64,000 nt of DNA. It comes from Pleodorina starrii (lineage: Eukaryota > Chlorophyta > Chlorophyceae > Chlamydomonadales > Volvocaceae). The first letter of the stretch is position 1. Each line of letters begins with the position of its first letter. The stretch spans positions 1,240,001 through 1,304,000 of the forward strand of contig BRXU01000018.1 of assembly GCA_030267565.1 (NCBI GenBank), written 5' to 3'. Of this stretch, positions 31,164-42,500 are shown in pieces. The position numbers and the translations under genes are program-made. The notes under the pieces are model-generated. The model was not told where the DNA came from. It was given only the letters and a program-made list of their open reading frames with translations, and made no database searches.

Positions 31164-31375
31164 CCGTTGACGCGCAAAAACTTGGGGTTGTCATTAATTG
31201 GTGACCTTCACTGGACCTTCGCGTCTTTTGTGGGGGGAGCCAAAGGACGCGAAGGTCACCAATTAATGACAACCCCAATTTTTTGCGCGTCACCGGGTTC
31301 TGCTAAACAGACATCACTGCGCCGACTGCAACGTATGACGACGCCCAGCCGGTTTGTCACTTGCACCTAAATCCT
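31085..31375. mobile_element. Second palindrome P2, sharing an arm with P1
   Basis: This palindrome is centred near 31230. The right arm of P1 (31085-31163) is repeated in the opposite sense at 31297-31375. Between them a perfect-looking hairpin begins at TGACGCGCAAAAACTTGGGG and closes with CCAATTTTTTGCGCGTCA. The order is therefore arm(+), arm(-), arm(+). It could arise from nested insertion of a small snap-back element or from copying errors at a palindrome. Confidence 0.7.
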
Positions 31376-34329
31376 GCCAAGGGAAAAGGGTTGGTTAGAA
31401 AGGGCCGACCACCCACCTGCAGGCAGTTGAAGGTTCAGGGTCACGTGCTCGCTGCGCTCGCACGCAGAGAGAATAGGGAGTTCAGAGCTGATCGTTGCTC
31501 GATAGCAGTGGGAGGTAGACCCTGTAAGGAAAGGGCCAGTAAGTATATTGGAAGCCGTTACAGGAAACGAGTCCGCCGGGTCTCAGCCCGCAGAAGCCAG
31601 TGCGCCGCAGCGCAGTCCAGACGTAGGCCTTAATAGGCACAGAGCGTTCTCGCTCACAGAAACAGAAAGCAGAAGTCGTCGGTTCTCATACCGGTCTACG
31701 GACGCAGCCCTGACGCAGGTACTCGCGTCAGTGTCTACGTCTCAGTGCGCAACCTGCCGAGTTTGAACGTAACAACAGGCGAAATCGCGTCGCCTTATAT
31801 ACTCAAAACAAACGAACACTCTGGAACGCCTAGAAGCGCCCGGAAACGAGATCACTCTTTCGGTACGACGCCAGAACGTTCGCGCCCCTTAGATCGTTGC
31901 GTCCAGGACAAACAGAAAGTTCAGCACAGTTCTATCAAGCACAGTCTGGAAACCTCTTGACACATCCGCAAGCTCCGTCGACACCGCTTGCGCAATTTAA
32001 GCAAACTGGCAAGCCATAAAACTTTCAAGCAAAGTAAACACTTAGTACCTACTTCAACGTCCCACAATGTATGCACCTCACTTTCGCCGCTTAGGCAAAC
32101 GCACCAAAGTACCTCACTTGTCCGCTAAAGCGTACGCAATTGCCGATACATTCCAGTCAAGATACAAATACAACAACAGGAAACCTGTTAATCAACTCAG
32201 GAACTCGCTGCAGGCCTAAGTGCCATCGCCTACCTTCCGTTAGGTTAAGGACCTTACATGTCTCTTCCGCTTGGCCAGGTCCTTAACCTAACCAAAGGGG
32301 CCTACTAGTTGCTCACAGGCGACTGCCTGAGAGCAAATCGAGACAAGGCAACAAGCCAAAGACTCGACTAAAATTCGCAGAACAACTGTACGACATCCTA
32401 CTCCCGAGATGTTCACGTAAGCTATACTACGTTACGAACTCGAAAACAAACAACCTGGACTGACGTAGAACCAACATATCTACGTAAAACCGCAGTATCC
32501 GGAAATATGACGGAAAACTGCCGGTGACGGTAAACTGCTCCGACATGTGCACGATCGGACGCTCCTGCGAGTTTTGAACTATTATGGCCGTAAGGCCCTT
32601 AACGAAGAGCAACGGTGACGACAGGCGAGACAGCGACGGCATTGGAGCAAGCCGGGCTGCTGGGTTTACCTGCCTTTCATATTGCAGGATGAGCTGCTCG
32701 CAACAGCACAAGCAAGCCTGGCTGGCAAGCGTGAAGACCGCGCAGTCAGCCACAACGGCTCGAAGCCTTGCACCGGCGGGAGACACACACAACGACGTAC
32801 GCCGAAGGCGCAGTCCGATGACACAGCAGCACCAGGCGTGCACAGCAGACAACCAACAGCAGCAAGAAAGCAGGCCCGACCAGCCTCGAACGCAACCATC
32901 ACAACCAAGACACGACCTGCCAGCGGCTTTCAAACCCAACCCAGCCATTCCTTAACACGCGCAAACTCCTGCCTTGTCACGCAGATCTGAAGCGGACCAG
33001 GTGACGCTGCTGTCGCCACAGGCTGGACCCCTGAACGGTTCGCAGCTGAAGCTCGTGAGGTTCATGAGCGTGTCCCGGCCAGCTGGCCAGCAATCCTCAC
33101 AGCGCCCATCGCATGCCTACATCCGCCCCCTCCAAACCCGGTAACAACATTGCCGACGACTTCACCCCAGAGCCATTATCGCCCGCACGTGTGCTCGCCA
33201 CACAAGTGCAGTAATGGCTGGTACAGTTGCTGGCAATCCTGGCAAACGTGTTAGTTGTACGTATGCACGCTGGGACCCCAGGGCAGTGATGCCACCGTTA
33301 CTGACTACAGTATGCCGATGCAGCCGTGAAGCTTGTCATCACCCTCGCCTGCAACTTGCCGCCACGGAATGACAGCATCTATCAGTGCAGCCAGCAGCTC
33401 CTGCAATGAAAGCTGCCGCGGCTCCGTCCCCTCCATTGGGAGGAGTCGTGATGGGAGTCGTGATTGCAGCGGTGATGGTGGAGGAATGAAGGGGCTCCCG
33501 CACCGTTCAGCAGTCCAGCCTGCCGGTCGAGAGAGACAAAAACTTCCTTGAGCCCACGCAGGCCGCGATGTTCCAGCAGCTTACGATACTCACATCCTAG
33601 GGGATACTGACTCACATCATAGGGATGTATTAGACAGGCGCGTGCAAGCACCAAACGCATGGACTGGGACGGTGCGGACGACCTGTCAGATGCATCCACT
33701 GAGTGCCCACACTCGGTAGCACCCGCACAGCGTGACGAAGCGCCAGTGCAGGGGACAGGACAGCCGACGATGCTGTTGTGACGTCGCCGCGGCTTGCGAC
33801 GGTGCTCGAGAACGCCGGAATGTCCAGCAACTCGCGCTTCCGCCCCATGCCAGTCCTGTCGGTACGGCCACCACCGGCAGCACTGGTGCTGCACCACCCG
33901 CCGGTGCCGGCGACATGCTCGTGCAAGACGCAGCACCAGTGGCCTACACCAGCTGACATGTCCTACCCTTACCCCCCCGGCAACAGGAAAGCGAAACCCG
34001 CGAACCTAGCCTCTCAAATTTAATTTCTCCCTGAACCGTGCAATGGGTTGCATTCATGGCCCCGCATGTGTGTGTGCCATGCGGGACCGATAGCGCCGGG
34101 ATTGTTGTGGTTGTCCTTATCCGAGGCAGGCCAGGCGGGCGACAGCAGGAACAACGACAATACCAGCGGTGCGTGGGGGCAGCAACGGGCTGCACGCGCC
34201 AACACGATCCCAAGCTACCCTGGCGGCGGCGTCCATCACAGCAGCCAGCTTTGGAGCAAGTGAGGAGCCGACCTCTCCAACCCCAAGATCTAATACCTGG
34301 TGTTTTCCAACACCATCATTGCCAAGGAC
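31376..34329. other. Gene-free stretch with one small hairpin
   Basis: I see no supported gene. The G+C content is lower than elsewhere up to about 32.5 kb. A 16-base inverted repeat (32239-32254 with 32277-32292, core TTAGGTTAAGGACC) could fold as a stem with a 22-base loop. The segment GATCGGACGCTCCTGCGAGTT at 32553-32573 also occurs, with one difference, near 12346-12366, at a repeat edge. The frames of 60-180 codons carry no motifs. Confidence 0.45.
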
Positions 34330-34885
34330 TTTCTTACACGGCCGCCACCTCCCGATCGACCAAACTCTCTGCACATGCTGCCCAACACCCTAAAACTATC
34401 CCTAAGATCCTACTCATCATCGGTCAGCCCCTCCCAGGTATGTATGACCCTGGTAGATGGAGCCTACGTGGAGGCGGCAAAGAACTCAGTGCAGCCTAAA
34501 GGGGGATTACAGCAATACAACCGCTGAAGCAGCAGTGAGGTGGGGTGCCAGGTCCATCCCTGGGCAAGGAGCCGCCCGCGCGGCCGCCGTGAGGTGCCGG
34601 CCTGCAGCACTGCTGCCGCCGGCGGCAAAGGGTCCGCTTGTCGGCGTGTGGACATCTGGCACCCCACCCCAATGCTTCAGTGGTTCTAATGCTGTATTGC
34701 CCCTTTGGGCTGCATGGAGTGCTTTACAGCTTCCATGCAGGCTCCATCGGCCAGGGTCGGTCATACATACCTACCTGGGAGCGGGGGGCTGACCGATGTT
34801 GAGTAGGATCTTACGGTTTTAGGGTGTTGGGCTGCATGTGCAGGGAGATTAGTGGATCGGGAGGTGGTGGTCGCACTCCAGCGTC
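34330..34885. mobile_element. Imperfect foldback element, arms about 230 bp
   Basis: Left-arm sequence (34330-34570: CACCTCCCGATC, CCCAACACCCTAAAA, ATCGGTCAGCCCC, TATGTATGACC, GGTGGGGTGCCAGG) reappears in reverse complement in the right arm (34650-34885) in mirrored order. Substitutions and small indels are frequent, so it is old. The GC-rich loop (about 34571-34649) has no coding features. Confidence 0.65.
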
Positions 34886-34984
34886 ACCGGAGTCGGCTGG
34901 CTGGATCCAGTTTCCACGGCCGGACGTTTCCGTGTAGGGGGGAAGGTTGGGAATGAATCCTTTAAGAAAACCCTAACCCCGATG

Positions 34985-35290
34985 CCCAACCAGACATCAA
35001 GTGGCAAAGGAACTGGCGGCACAAGCCGAACCCGTAAAACATATATAGAATAAATATCCTACAACTAAATTACCTGAATTGGAGAGGATAATCACACTAT
35101 CGGCCCGGCGTGATGATCTGAGCCGCCGGCATCGCCAGGCGAAGGATGGCACTCGCCTACACGCCTGCAAACAAACAATCCGAAATAAAAATATCGTCTA
35201 AAGGCTATGCTCGCAGCAGTACGACCGCAAAACGCCTCAAGAGCAGCGAAGAGAACGGCTGCCTCACCCAGCGGAATCGACAGCAGGACA
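34985..35290 (+). repeat. Third copy of a repeat also at 15.1-15.4 and 51.8-52.2 kb
   Basis: Shared blocks are GTGGCAAAGGAACTGGCGG (with a variant in the other copies), CCGGCATCGCCAGGC, ACGCCTGCAAACAAACA and GAGCAGCGAAGAGAACGG followed by CCTCACCCAGCGGAA. It ends about 115 bases before the truncated Dualen-like copy. Its function is unknown. Confidence 0.6.
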
Positions 35291-35404
35291 AACGGCCGTC
35301 ACCAGGACAGGCTGGCTGAACTGAAGCAGCAGCAGCACTCCAGGACGAATGTTGGCGTTAATAAATCCCAGCAACCACACACGCATCGGATCTGAGGCGT
35401 TCTC

Positions 35405-35416
35405 CAGCACCAGTGT
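35405..35416. repeat. Target-site duplication of the truncated Dualen-like copy, tail side
   Basis: CAGCACCAGTGT is repeated exactly at 37509-37520, on the other side of the truncated element. Confidence 0.85.
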
Positions 35417-37508
35417 ATAATAATAATAATAATGATACGCCCGGCCGGTAGCCGAGGCGTGGGTTATGGGAGCAGAGGGGGTGGGGTGACGGGTTTCCCC
35501 GGTCCCAGCCCCCCCCACCACCGCAAGGAACTTAAGACTTGTCCCACGTTGGTTACGTGCCGGCCGGTGTCGGTTCCGCATGGGGGTTGCGTTCCATTTG
35601 TCTGCGGGTTATAACGATAGTGTTGAGTGTCCTAACTGCATGGTCGTGGAGGTCGTTGCAGCATGCTCGGGCTTCCTTGCTGCCCGTGCCTAGGGTGTGG
35701 AGTAGAGGGTGTAGGTCCTTCCTGATAGTACCCGCAAAGCCGAGGCTGATGGCTTCCTGTGTTGTGTAGCGGACCTTCCATCCGGCTTCCGTGAGGAGTT
35801 TGGCCAGTTCTGCGTGTTGTACGGCCTTGTCGTGCTGTTTCTGTGTGTGGTTGGTGTCGGCGGTGTAGCCGACCTCAACAATGTGTACGGTGTGCTGGCT
35901 AGGGTCCTGAGGTCCCTTGTACCCTTGCGCTTGCGTTTCATGGAGGGGGATGTCGGGTATAAGGAGTATATCGGGCCTGAGTTTGAGGCGTTTCTCATCC
36001 TCAATACTCGGGAGCAGCCATTTGGGCAGGCGTGTGCCGGCCACGTAGTCTGGTCGGGTGTCCGCGGGGCCGGCGTCCATTACAATGTAACAGCCTCCAT
36101 TGGACCCACGGGCTAGCGTACTGGTAATGTTTTGGACCGCCTTGTTGTGCCGCTGTATGTATAGGGCTCGCATGCGGGGGTGAAGGCAGCCTCCGAGGAT
36201 GTGCGCCCCTGAGTCGAGTTGGTTGCATAGGGGGCAATGTCCCGACGAGGCAGGGCGGCCAGGTGCCACTGGTTTTTTAAATCGCCTCGCAAGCTTGGCG
36301 CTCCATAGCTGGCCGTATAGGTAGTCGAAGCACCGTTTAACGTGCTTGTGTCGGCCCGCCTTGCGCTGTAGAGTCCGAGTGCTGGTGCTTATGTCGAGGT
36401 CGGGCAGAGTGTTGGCGACGTATTTCATGTAATCTGTTTCGTTCGTGTATCCCGAGTGCGTTTCCGGGCTGACCAAGGACTCGATACCGCGGTTAAGGTC
36501 GTTTGCATAGTGCCCAGCGTTCTTCTCAGGCCCAGCCATTTTCCGCAGCCACCAGTGTTGACTTCGAGGATTATTGTCTGAGGTCTCGGTTGCGCTCAGC
36601 GCGTCGGGGTCTAGCTTGGAGAGTCCTCGCGCGGCTCGTACGGCTGCTTTGTCCGCTTTCTCGTTGTAAGTTACCCCAGTGTGGGCTTTCACTTTAAGCA
36701 AAGATGTCTTCAGGTTACAAGCCGCTCGTCGTTTAAGGATTAATACGATTTCCTCAAGCAGCGCCTTGTGCTTACTAAGCTGAAGCTTATGTGGGTTGTT
36801 TATCATCTTTTTAATGAGATGTAGCGACGCGGCAGAGTCCGTCCATATAGTTAGGTGAGCTTCGTCGTGCAGCGTGCCTCTGCGCATCTGGAGTCCTTGA
36901 TGGATGGCACTCAGTTCGCACCGTGTAATAGTTTGGCAGCCCTGGTGGCCTGCGTTCACATTGATGTGGAGCGTTGTGTTGGTAAGTGCGTCGACGGCCG
37001 CGGCCCCCAGGAGATGTCTTTCCTCGTCGCCATCTTTGATTTTTTGCACTGACCCGTCTGTGTATATGGCGTCTTGGGCGTTGTATCGCAGAGCATATTT
37101 GGCAGGAAATGCCAGGAACGCGGCGCTTCCCTCTTCCGTGGAGAGGTTGTCGCACGTGCGGGAGGGAGCTGCCGCGGCGGGTGGCTTCTCGGTCATACTA
37201 CGCAGCCGCTTGCGCACCCATTGGGGTGGCTTCCAAGAGAGGGCGGGGCCAGTGGCGACGTGGCGGGCTGCCGTCATAGCAAGCGCTCTGCGGAGGCTGG
37301 TACCGTACGCGCGGCCGGATTCATTGCTAACCAGGAGTAGGGTGAGTCCGTTTGGGTAGGGTTTTGGAGCGTCTACGCTCACTTCGCTGTAAAGGTCCCC
37401 TGTTCCTGAAAATGCGTCTATTGTACCGATCATGGTGACCAGCGGGTGGGTGAGGTAGCGGGTGTAGGGCGCCGTTTGGGACGTGGGCAGCAGGAGTAGG
37501 GTAGCGGT
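35417..37508 (-). mobile_element. 5'-truncated copy of the Dualen-like retrotransposon
   Basis: This minus-strand copy corresponds to about 27594-29683 of the complete element and includes the whole 3' UTR and an ATT-repeat tail (35417-35437). The encoded protein is identical to the last 651 residues of ORF3, and overlapping frames on the other strand are also identical, so divergence is close to nil. The tail differs by one triplet. A 12-bp target duplication flanks it. Truncation at the 5' end with an intact 3' end is typical of incomplete target-primed reverse transcription. Confidence 0.92.
35553..37508 (-). pseudogene. C-terminal part of retrotransposon ORF3 (RNase H and endonuclease), truncated
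   Basis: The frame reads from ATLLLLPTSQTAPYTRY to the normal ORF3 stop at 35553 and retains all RNase H and restriction-like endonuclease motifs described for the full-length ORF3. It has no start of its own. Flanking DNA adds a short in-frame extension (to 37547) that is not part of the element. Confidence 0.85.
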
Positions 37509-37520
37509 CAGCACCAGTGT
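37509..37520. repeat. Target-site duplication of the truncated Dualen-like copy, 5' side
   Basis: This is an exact repeat of the 12 bases at 35405-35416 and adjoins the truncation point of the element. Confidence 0.85.
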
Positions 37521-37701
37521 AGATACTGTAGACACCGTCCAGGGCAAATGTAGGGTCTACCTGGTCTACAGGAGCAAATCAGGCGGAGTTACTGGATGAG
37601 CAGGTCCTGGCACGCACCACTGCAGCACTGCCGGCGAGCATGTGCATGCTGGCATGCACTGGTTCAGCTAGCTGGGGATGCCATGGAGCAGGAGGCAATG
37701 C

Positions 37702-37800
37702 GTCAGCGTAGCTCAATTGGAAGAGCACTCGCTTGGCAATTCGATGGTCATGGGTTCGATCCCAAGCTTGGTCGGATTCCCTAAAGCAGTCAAAATGCCC
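37702..37800 (+). ncRNA. tRNA-like sequence, probably the head of a tRNA-derived SINE
   Basis: There is a good box A (TAGCTCAATTGG, 37709-37720) and box B (GGTTCGATCCC, 37753-37763) at tRNA spacing. The anticodon region CGCTTGGCAATTCG recalls tRNA-Ala, but its stem does not pair well and no acceptor stem closes. The following sequence (CTAAAGCAGTCAAAATGCCCTTAAGG) recurs on the minus strand at about 49745-49790 beside another box-B-like motif. This points to a dispersed SINE rather than a working tRNA gene. Confidence 0.5.
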
Positions 37801-38754
37801 TTAAGGTCACTAAGGGCTTCACATATGTACCATACGTCCAGGAGGCCTTAGCCCTTAAGGCCCGGTTCACTTAAGGTCCCCCTTAGGGCCCATACAGCTC
37901 ACATACGGACTATACAGGCCGTAGGGGCGCCCTTAGGGCCCATACAGCCCCCATACGGACGATACTACGCACAGAACCCTGTCCAGAGTTATATGGCGGT
38001 AAAAACCACCGTATGCGACGAGTACCCTTAGAGGCTGCTGGGATGTTAAGGCTTGCGAACGCGAAGTTTTCTCGTCCCGAGAAGCGAAGCCCGTACGCAC
38101 TTGAAAGAAAATTTTCAGCGAGCCGCTGACAGCCAAGTCCGCTCCCGGCCGCTAGCGCCACGACGCGCCATGTCCAGGGAGTCCACGCCAGGTCGCTAGC
38201 TCCGAGCTGCTCGCCACCCAGGCCGCCTGAGCATGTGTCCAAGCCTACACGTGCAGCCTGCGAGTTGCGATTAACAACAGGATAAGATTTAGCGATTCGC
38301 CATACATGGTCAGCACAATTGGATTGGAGTGGAACACAAAACATAACAGTTCCGATAAAGGCTAGACATCATTTACATCGCCAATACTTTAAATCTTATT
38401 TTGCAACTTCTATATAGTTGCGGTTGCACGTTGGGCAAGCGTTCGCCGGTGCCAACGCAAGCACTCCTGGGCGAGCAGTAACCGGGCCTGCCGACGACGC
38501 TAACGACTCGTGACTTACCTTGAGCATGACCTTGCAACATTATCAGCGTTGTATCGAACTCGGTGAGGTGTGTGGGCTGCCAAGGTGAAGCGCTGACCGG
38601 TTGTTGCCGCGGTCAGACCTTCGCACACGCGCAAGGTATCTTGTAATGCAGGAACCATGTTGTCTGTGTCATTATTTTCTATAAGCCAGTGTATAAATTT
38701 AACCAGTTACGCATGGTTTGCATTAAGCCAGCCCGAACATGGATGCCGTACGCG
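37801..38754. other. Gene-free stretch with CCCTTAAGG-type repeats
   Basis: From 37790 to 37975 the motif CCCTTAAGG or CCCTTAGGGCC recurs many times. A block of about 35 bases (CCCTTAGGGCCCATACAG, then CATACGGAC) is present twice, at about 37882 and 37930. The remainder to 38754 shows no convincing frames. Confidence 0.45.
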
Positions 38755-39050
38755 CTCTAGGCGGCTTCAGGCGACGCAAAAATGGCCTCTGAGAATACTC
38801 GCCAATATAGTCAAATTGTTCATACTAATAGCCTGGGCATCGTCCTTTAAGAACGCGGCCTTCGCTATGAACGCTGGAGGAGGGCAACCATGGTTGCCCT
38901 TCGGGCCGACTAAGGTGATGACACTTACAATCTGCCAAACTGAAGTCTTTGTATGCATTACTTACTATTAAAGTATAAAAGGCAACAAGACAACCTCAAA
39001 AGTACGGGTGGCCAAGGCATGCTTGTATGGCATGCTAGGGCGGTGGTACC
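38755..39050 (+). repeat. Dispersed repeat Y, left copy flanking the satellite
   Basis: It aligns with about 49340-49740 in the same orientation. Shared blocks are ACTCGCCAATA, TATGAACGCTGGAGGAGGGC, the palindrome GGGCAACCATGGTTGCCC, CAACAAGACAAC, CCAAGGCATG and CATGCTAGGGCGGT followed by CCTTAAGGGC. The two copies bracket the satellite array and the adjacent membrane-protein-like frame. Confidence 0.7.
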
Positions 39051-39084
39051 TTAAGGGCGCAACGTCTGCACTAATGAATAAGGC

Positions 39085-39285
39085 AGTATTTGGGCTGGGC
39101 TGGGCTGGGCAAAGCTGGGCCAGGCCGGGGCTGGGCAGGGCGGAGCTGGGCATGGCTAGGCGAGGCACGGCGGGGCGGGGCCGGGCCGGGGCCGGAGCTG
39201 GGCAGGGCTGGGCGAGGCACAGCGGGGGAGGGCCGGGGACGGCGGGGCGAGGCGGGACAGAGCGGGGCCGGGTGGGGGTTCATCC
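39085..39285 (+). repeat. G-rich simple repeat (GGGCT/GGGGC type)
   Basis: This is an irregular tandem of GGGCTGGGCT, GGGCAGGGC and GGCGGGGC units. It is strongly G-rich on the plus strand and could form G-quadruplexes. No gene is implied by the frames through it. Confidence 0.7.
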
Positions 39286-39540
39286 GGCCATTTTGTAGGC
39301 GGGAGCCTGTGAACGGATTTGAAACGCAAGTACGTAACCTGTGAGCTATCTGCAAAGCAAAGGAAGAGGGTAAGCTTGCAAGCGACGGCACGTTAGATAC
39401 ACAAACTCGGTTTCTAGCGAGAACGAGATGCGCCGCCACTGGGACTGCACGACGAAGGCGCAGAAAGCTGTCGTGTTGGCAGTAGGAATGGCAACGAAGC
39501 CGACTGGGCTGGGCGTTGTGGAGGGGGTGGGCAGAGCGAG

Positions 39541-42500
39541 GCCGGGCGCATTCGACAACACACGCCCGTCGATCCGTTCCATACTGTACTACATGCGCGC
39601 CGCGCGCGGGGCCGCGCGGCCTGGAAACAGAAACGTGTCAGCGGGCAACGCGGCACCGTCCAAACCGAAAGTGGCACGCAGCCGGTCGCATTCGACAACA
39701 CACGCCCGTCGATCCGTTCCGTACTGTACTACATGTGCGCCACGCGAGGGGCCGCGCGGCCTGGAAACAGAAACGTGTCAGCGGGCAATGCAGCACCGTC
39801 CAAACCGAAAGTGGCACACAGCCGGTCGCATTCGACAACACACGCCCGTCGATCCGTTCCGTACTGTACTACATGTGCGCCGCGCGAGGGGCCGCGCGGC
39901 CTGGAAACAGAAACGTGTCAGCGGGCAACGCGGCACCGTCCAAACCGAAAGTGGCACGCAGCCGGGCGCATTCGACAACACACGCCCGTCGATCCGTTCC
40001 GTACTGTACTACATGTGCGCCGCGTGAGGGGCCGCGCGGCCTGGAAACAGAAACGTGTCAGCGGGCAACGCGGCACCGTCCAAACCATAAGTGGCACGCA
40101 GCCGGGCGCATTCGACAACACACGCCCGTCGATCCGTTCCGTACTGTACTACATGTGCGCCACGTGAGGGGCCACGCGGCCTGGAAACAGAAACGTGTCA
40201 GCGGGCAATGCAGCACCGTCCAAACCGAAAGTGGCACGCAGCCGGGCGCATTCGACAACACACGCCCGTCGATCCGTTCCGTACTGTACTACATGTGCGC
40301 CGCGCGAGGGGCCGCGCGGCCTGGAAACAGAAACGTGTCAGCGGGCAACGCGGCACCGTCCAAACCATAAGTGGCACGCAGCCGGGCGCATTCGACAACA
40401 CACGCCCGTCGATCCGTTCCGTACTGTACTCCATGTGCGCCACGCGAGGGGCCACGCGGCCTGGAAACAGAAACGTGTCAGCGGGCAATGCAGCACCGTC
40501 CAAACCGAAAGTGGCACGCAGCCGGTCGCATTCGACAACACACGCCCGTCGATCCGTTCCGTACATCCGTTCCGTACTGTACTACATGTGCGCCGCGCGA
40601 GGGGCCACGCGGCCTGGAAACAGAAACGTGTCAGCGGGCAACGCGGCACCGTCCAAACCATAAGTGGCACGCAGCCGGGCGCATTCGACAACACACGCCC
40701 GTCGATCCGTTCCGTACTGTATGACATGCGCGCCGCGCGCGGGGCCACGCGGCCTGGAAACAGAAACGTGTCAGCGGGCAACGCGGCACCGTCCAAACCG
40801 AAAGTGGCACGCAGCCGGTCGCATTCGACAACATACGCCCGTCGATCCGTTCCGTACTGTATTACATGCGCGCCGCGCGCGGGGCCACGCGGCCTGGAAA
40901 CAGAAACGTGTCAGCGGGCAACGCGGCACCGTCCAAACCATAAGTGGCACGCAGCCGGGCGCATTCGACAACACACGCCCGTCGATCCGTTCCGTACTGT
41001 ATGACATGCTCGCCGCGCGAGGGGCCACGCGGCCTGGAAACAGAAACGTGTCAGCGGGCAATGCAGCACCGTCCAAACCGAAAGTGGCACACAGCCGGTC
41101 GCATTCGACAACACACGCCCGTCGATCCGTTCCGTACTGTACTACATGTGCTCCGCGCGAGGGGCCGCGCGGCCTGGAAACAGAAACGTGTCAGCGGGCA
41201 ACGCGGCACCGTCCAAACCGAAAGTGGCACGCAGCCGGTCGCATTCGACAACACACGCCCGTCGATCCGTTCCGTACTGTACTACATGTGCGCCGCGCGA
41301 GGGGCCGCGCGGCCTGGAAACAGAAACGTGTCAGCGGGCAACGCGGCACCGTCCAAACCATAAGTGGCACGCAGCCGGGCGCATTCGACAACACACGCCC
41401 GTCGATCCGTTCCGTACTGTACTACATGCGCGCCGCGCGCGGGGCCGCGCGGCCTGGAAACAGAAACGTGTCAGCGGGCAACGCGGCACCGTCCAAACCG
41501 AAAGTGGCACGCAGCCGGTCGCATTCGACAACACACGCCCGTCGATCCGTTCCGTACTGTACTACATGTGCGCCACGCGAGGGGCCGCGCGGCCTGGAAA
41601 CAGAAACGTGTCAGCGGGCAATGCAGCACCGTCCAAACCGAAAGTGGCACACAGCCGGTCGCATTCGACAACACACGCCCGTCGATCCGTTCCGTACTGT
41701 ACTACATGTGCGCCGCGCGAGGGGCCGCGCGGCCTGGAAACAGAAACGTGTCAGCGGGCAACGCGGCACCGTCCAAACCGAAAGTGGCACGCAGCCGGGC
41801 GCATTCGACAACACACGCCCGTCGATCCGTTCCGTACTGTACTACATGTGCGCCGCGTGAGGGGCCGCGCGGCCTGGAAACAGAAACGTGTCAGCGGGCA
41901 ACGCGGCACCGTCCAAACCATAAGTGGCACGCAGCCGGGCGCATTCGACAACACACGCCCGTCGATCCGTTCCGTACTGTACTACATGTGCGCCACGTGA
42001 GGGGCCACGCGGCCTGGAAACAGAAACGTGTCAGCGGGCAATGCAGCACCGTCCAAACCGAAAGTGGCACGCAGCCGGGCGCATTCGACAACACACGCCC
42101 GTCGATCCGTTCCGTACTGTACTACATGTGCGCCGCGCGAGGGGCCGCGCGGCCTGGAAACAGAAACGTGTCAGCGGGCAACGCGGCACCATCCAAACCA
42201 TAAGTGGCACGCAGCCGGGCGCATTCGACAACACACGCCCGTCGATCCGTTCCGTACTGTACTCCATGTGCGCCACGCGAGGGGCCACGCGGCCTGGAAA
42301 CAGAAACGTGTCAGCGGGCAATGCAGCACCGTCCAAACCGAAAGTGGCACGCAGCCGGTCGCATTCGACAACACACGCCCGTCGATCCGTTCCGTACATC
42401 CGTTCCGTACTGTACTACATGTGCGCCGCGCGAGGGGCCACGCGGCCTGGAAACAGAAACGTGTCAGCGGGCAACGCGGCACCGTCCAAACCATAAGTGG

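Noticed and set aside
37702..37778. Functional tRNA-Ala gene
   Set aside because: Box A and box B are good, but the acceptor stem does not pair and the anticodon stem has mismatches; downstream sequence recurs elsewhere as a repeat.
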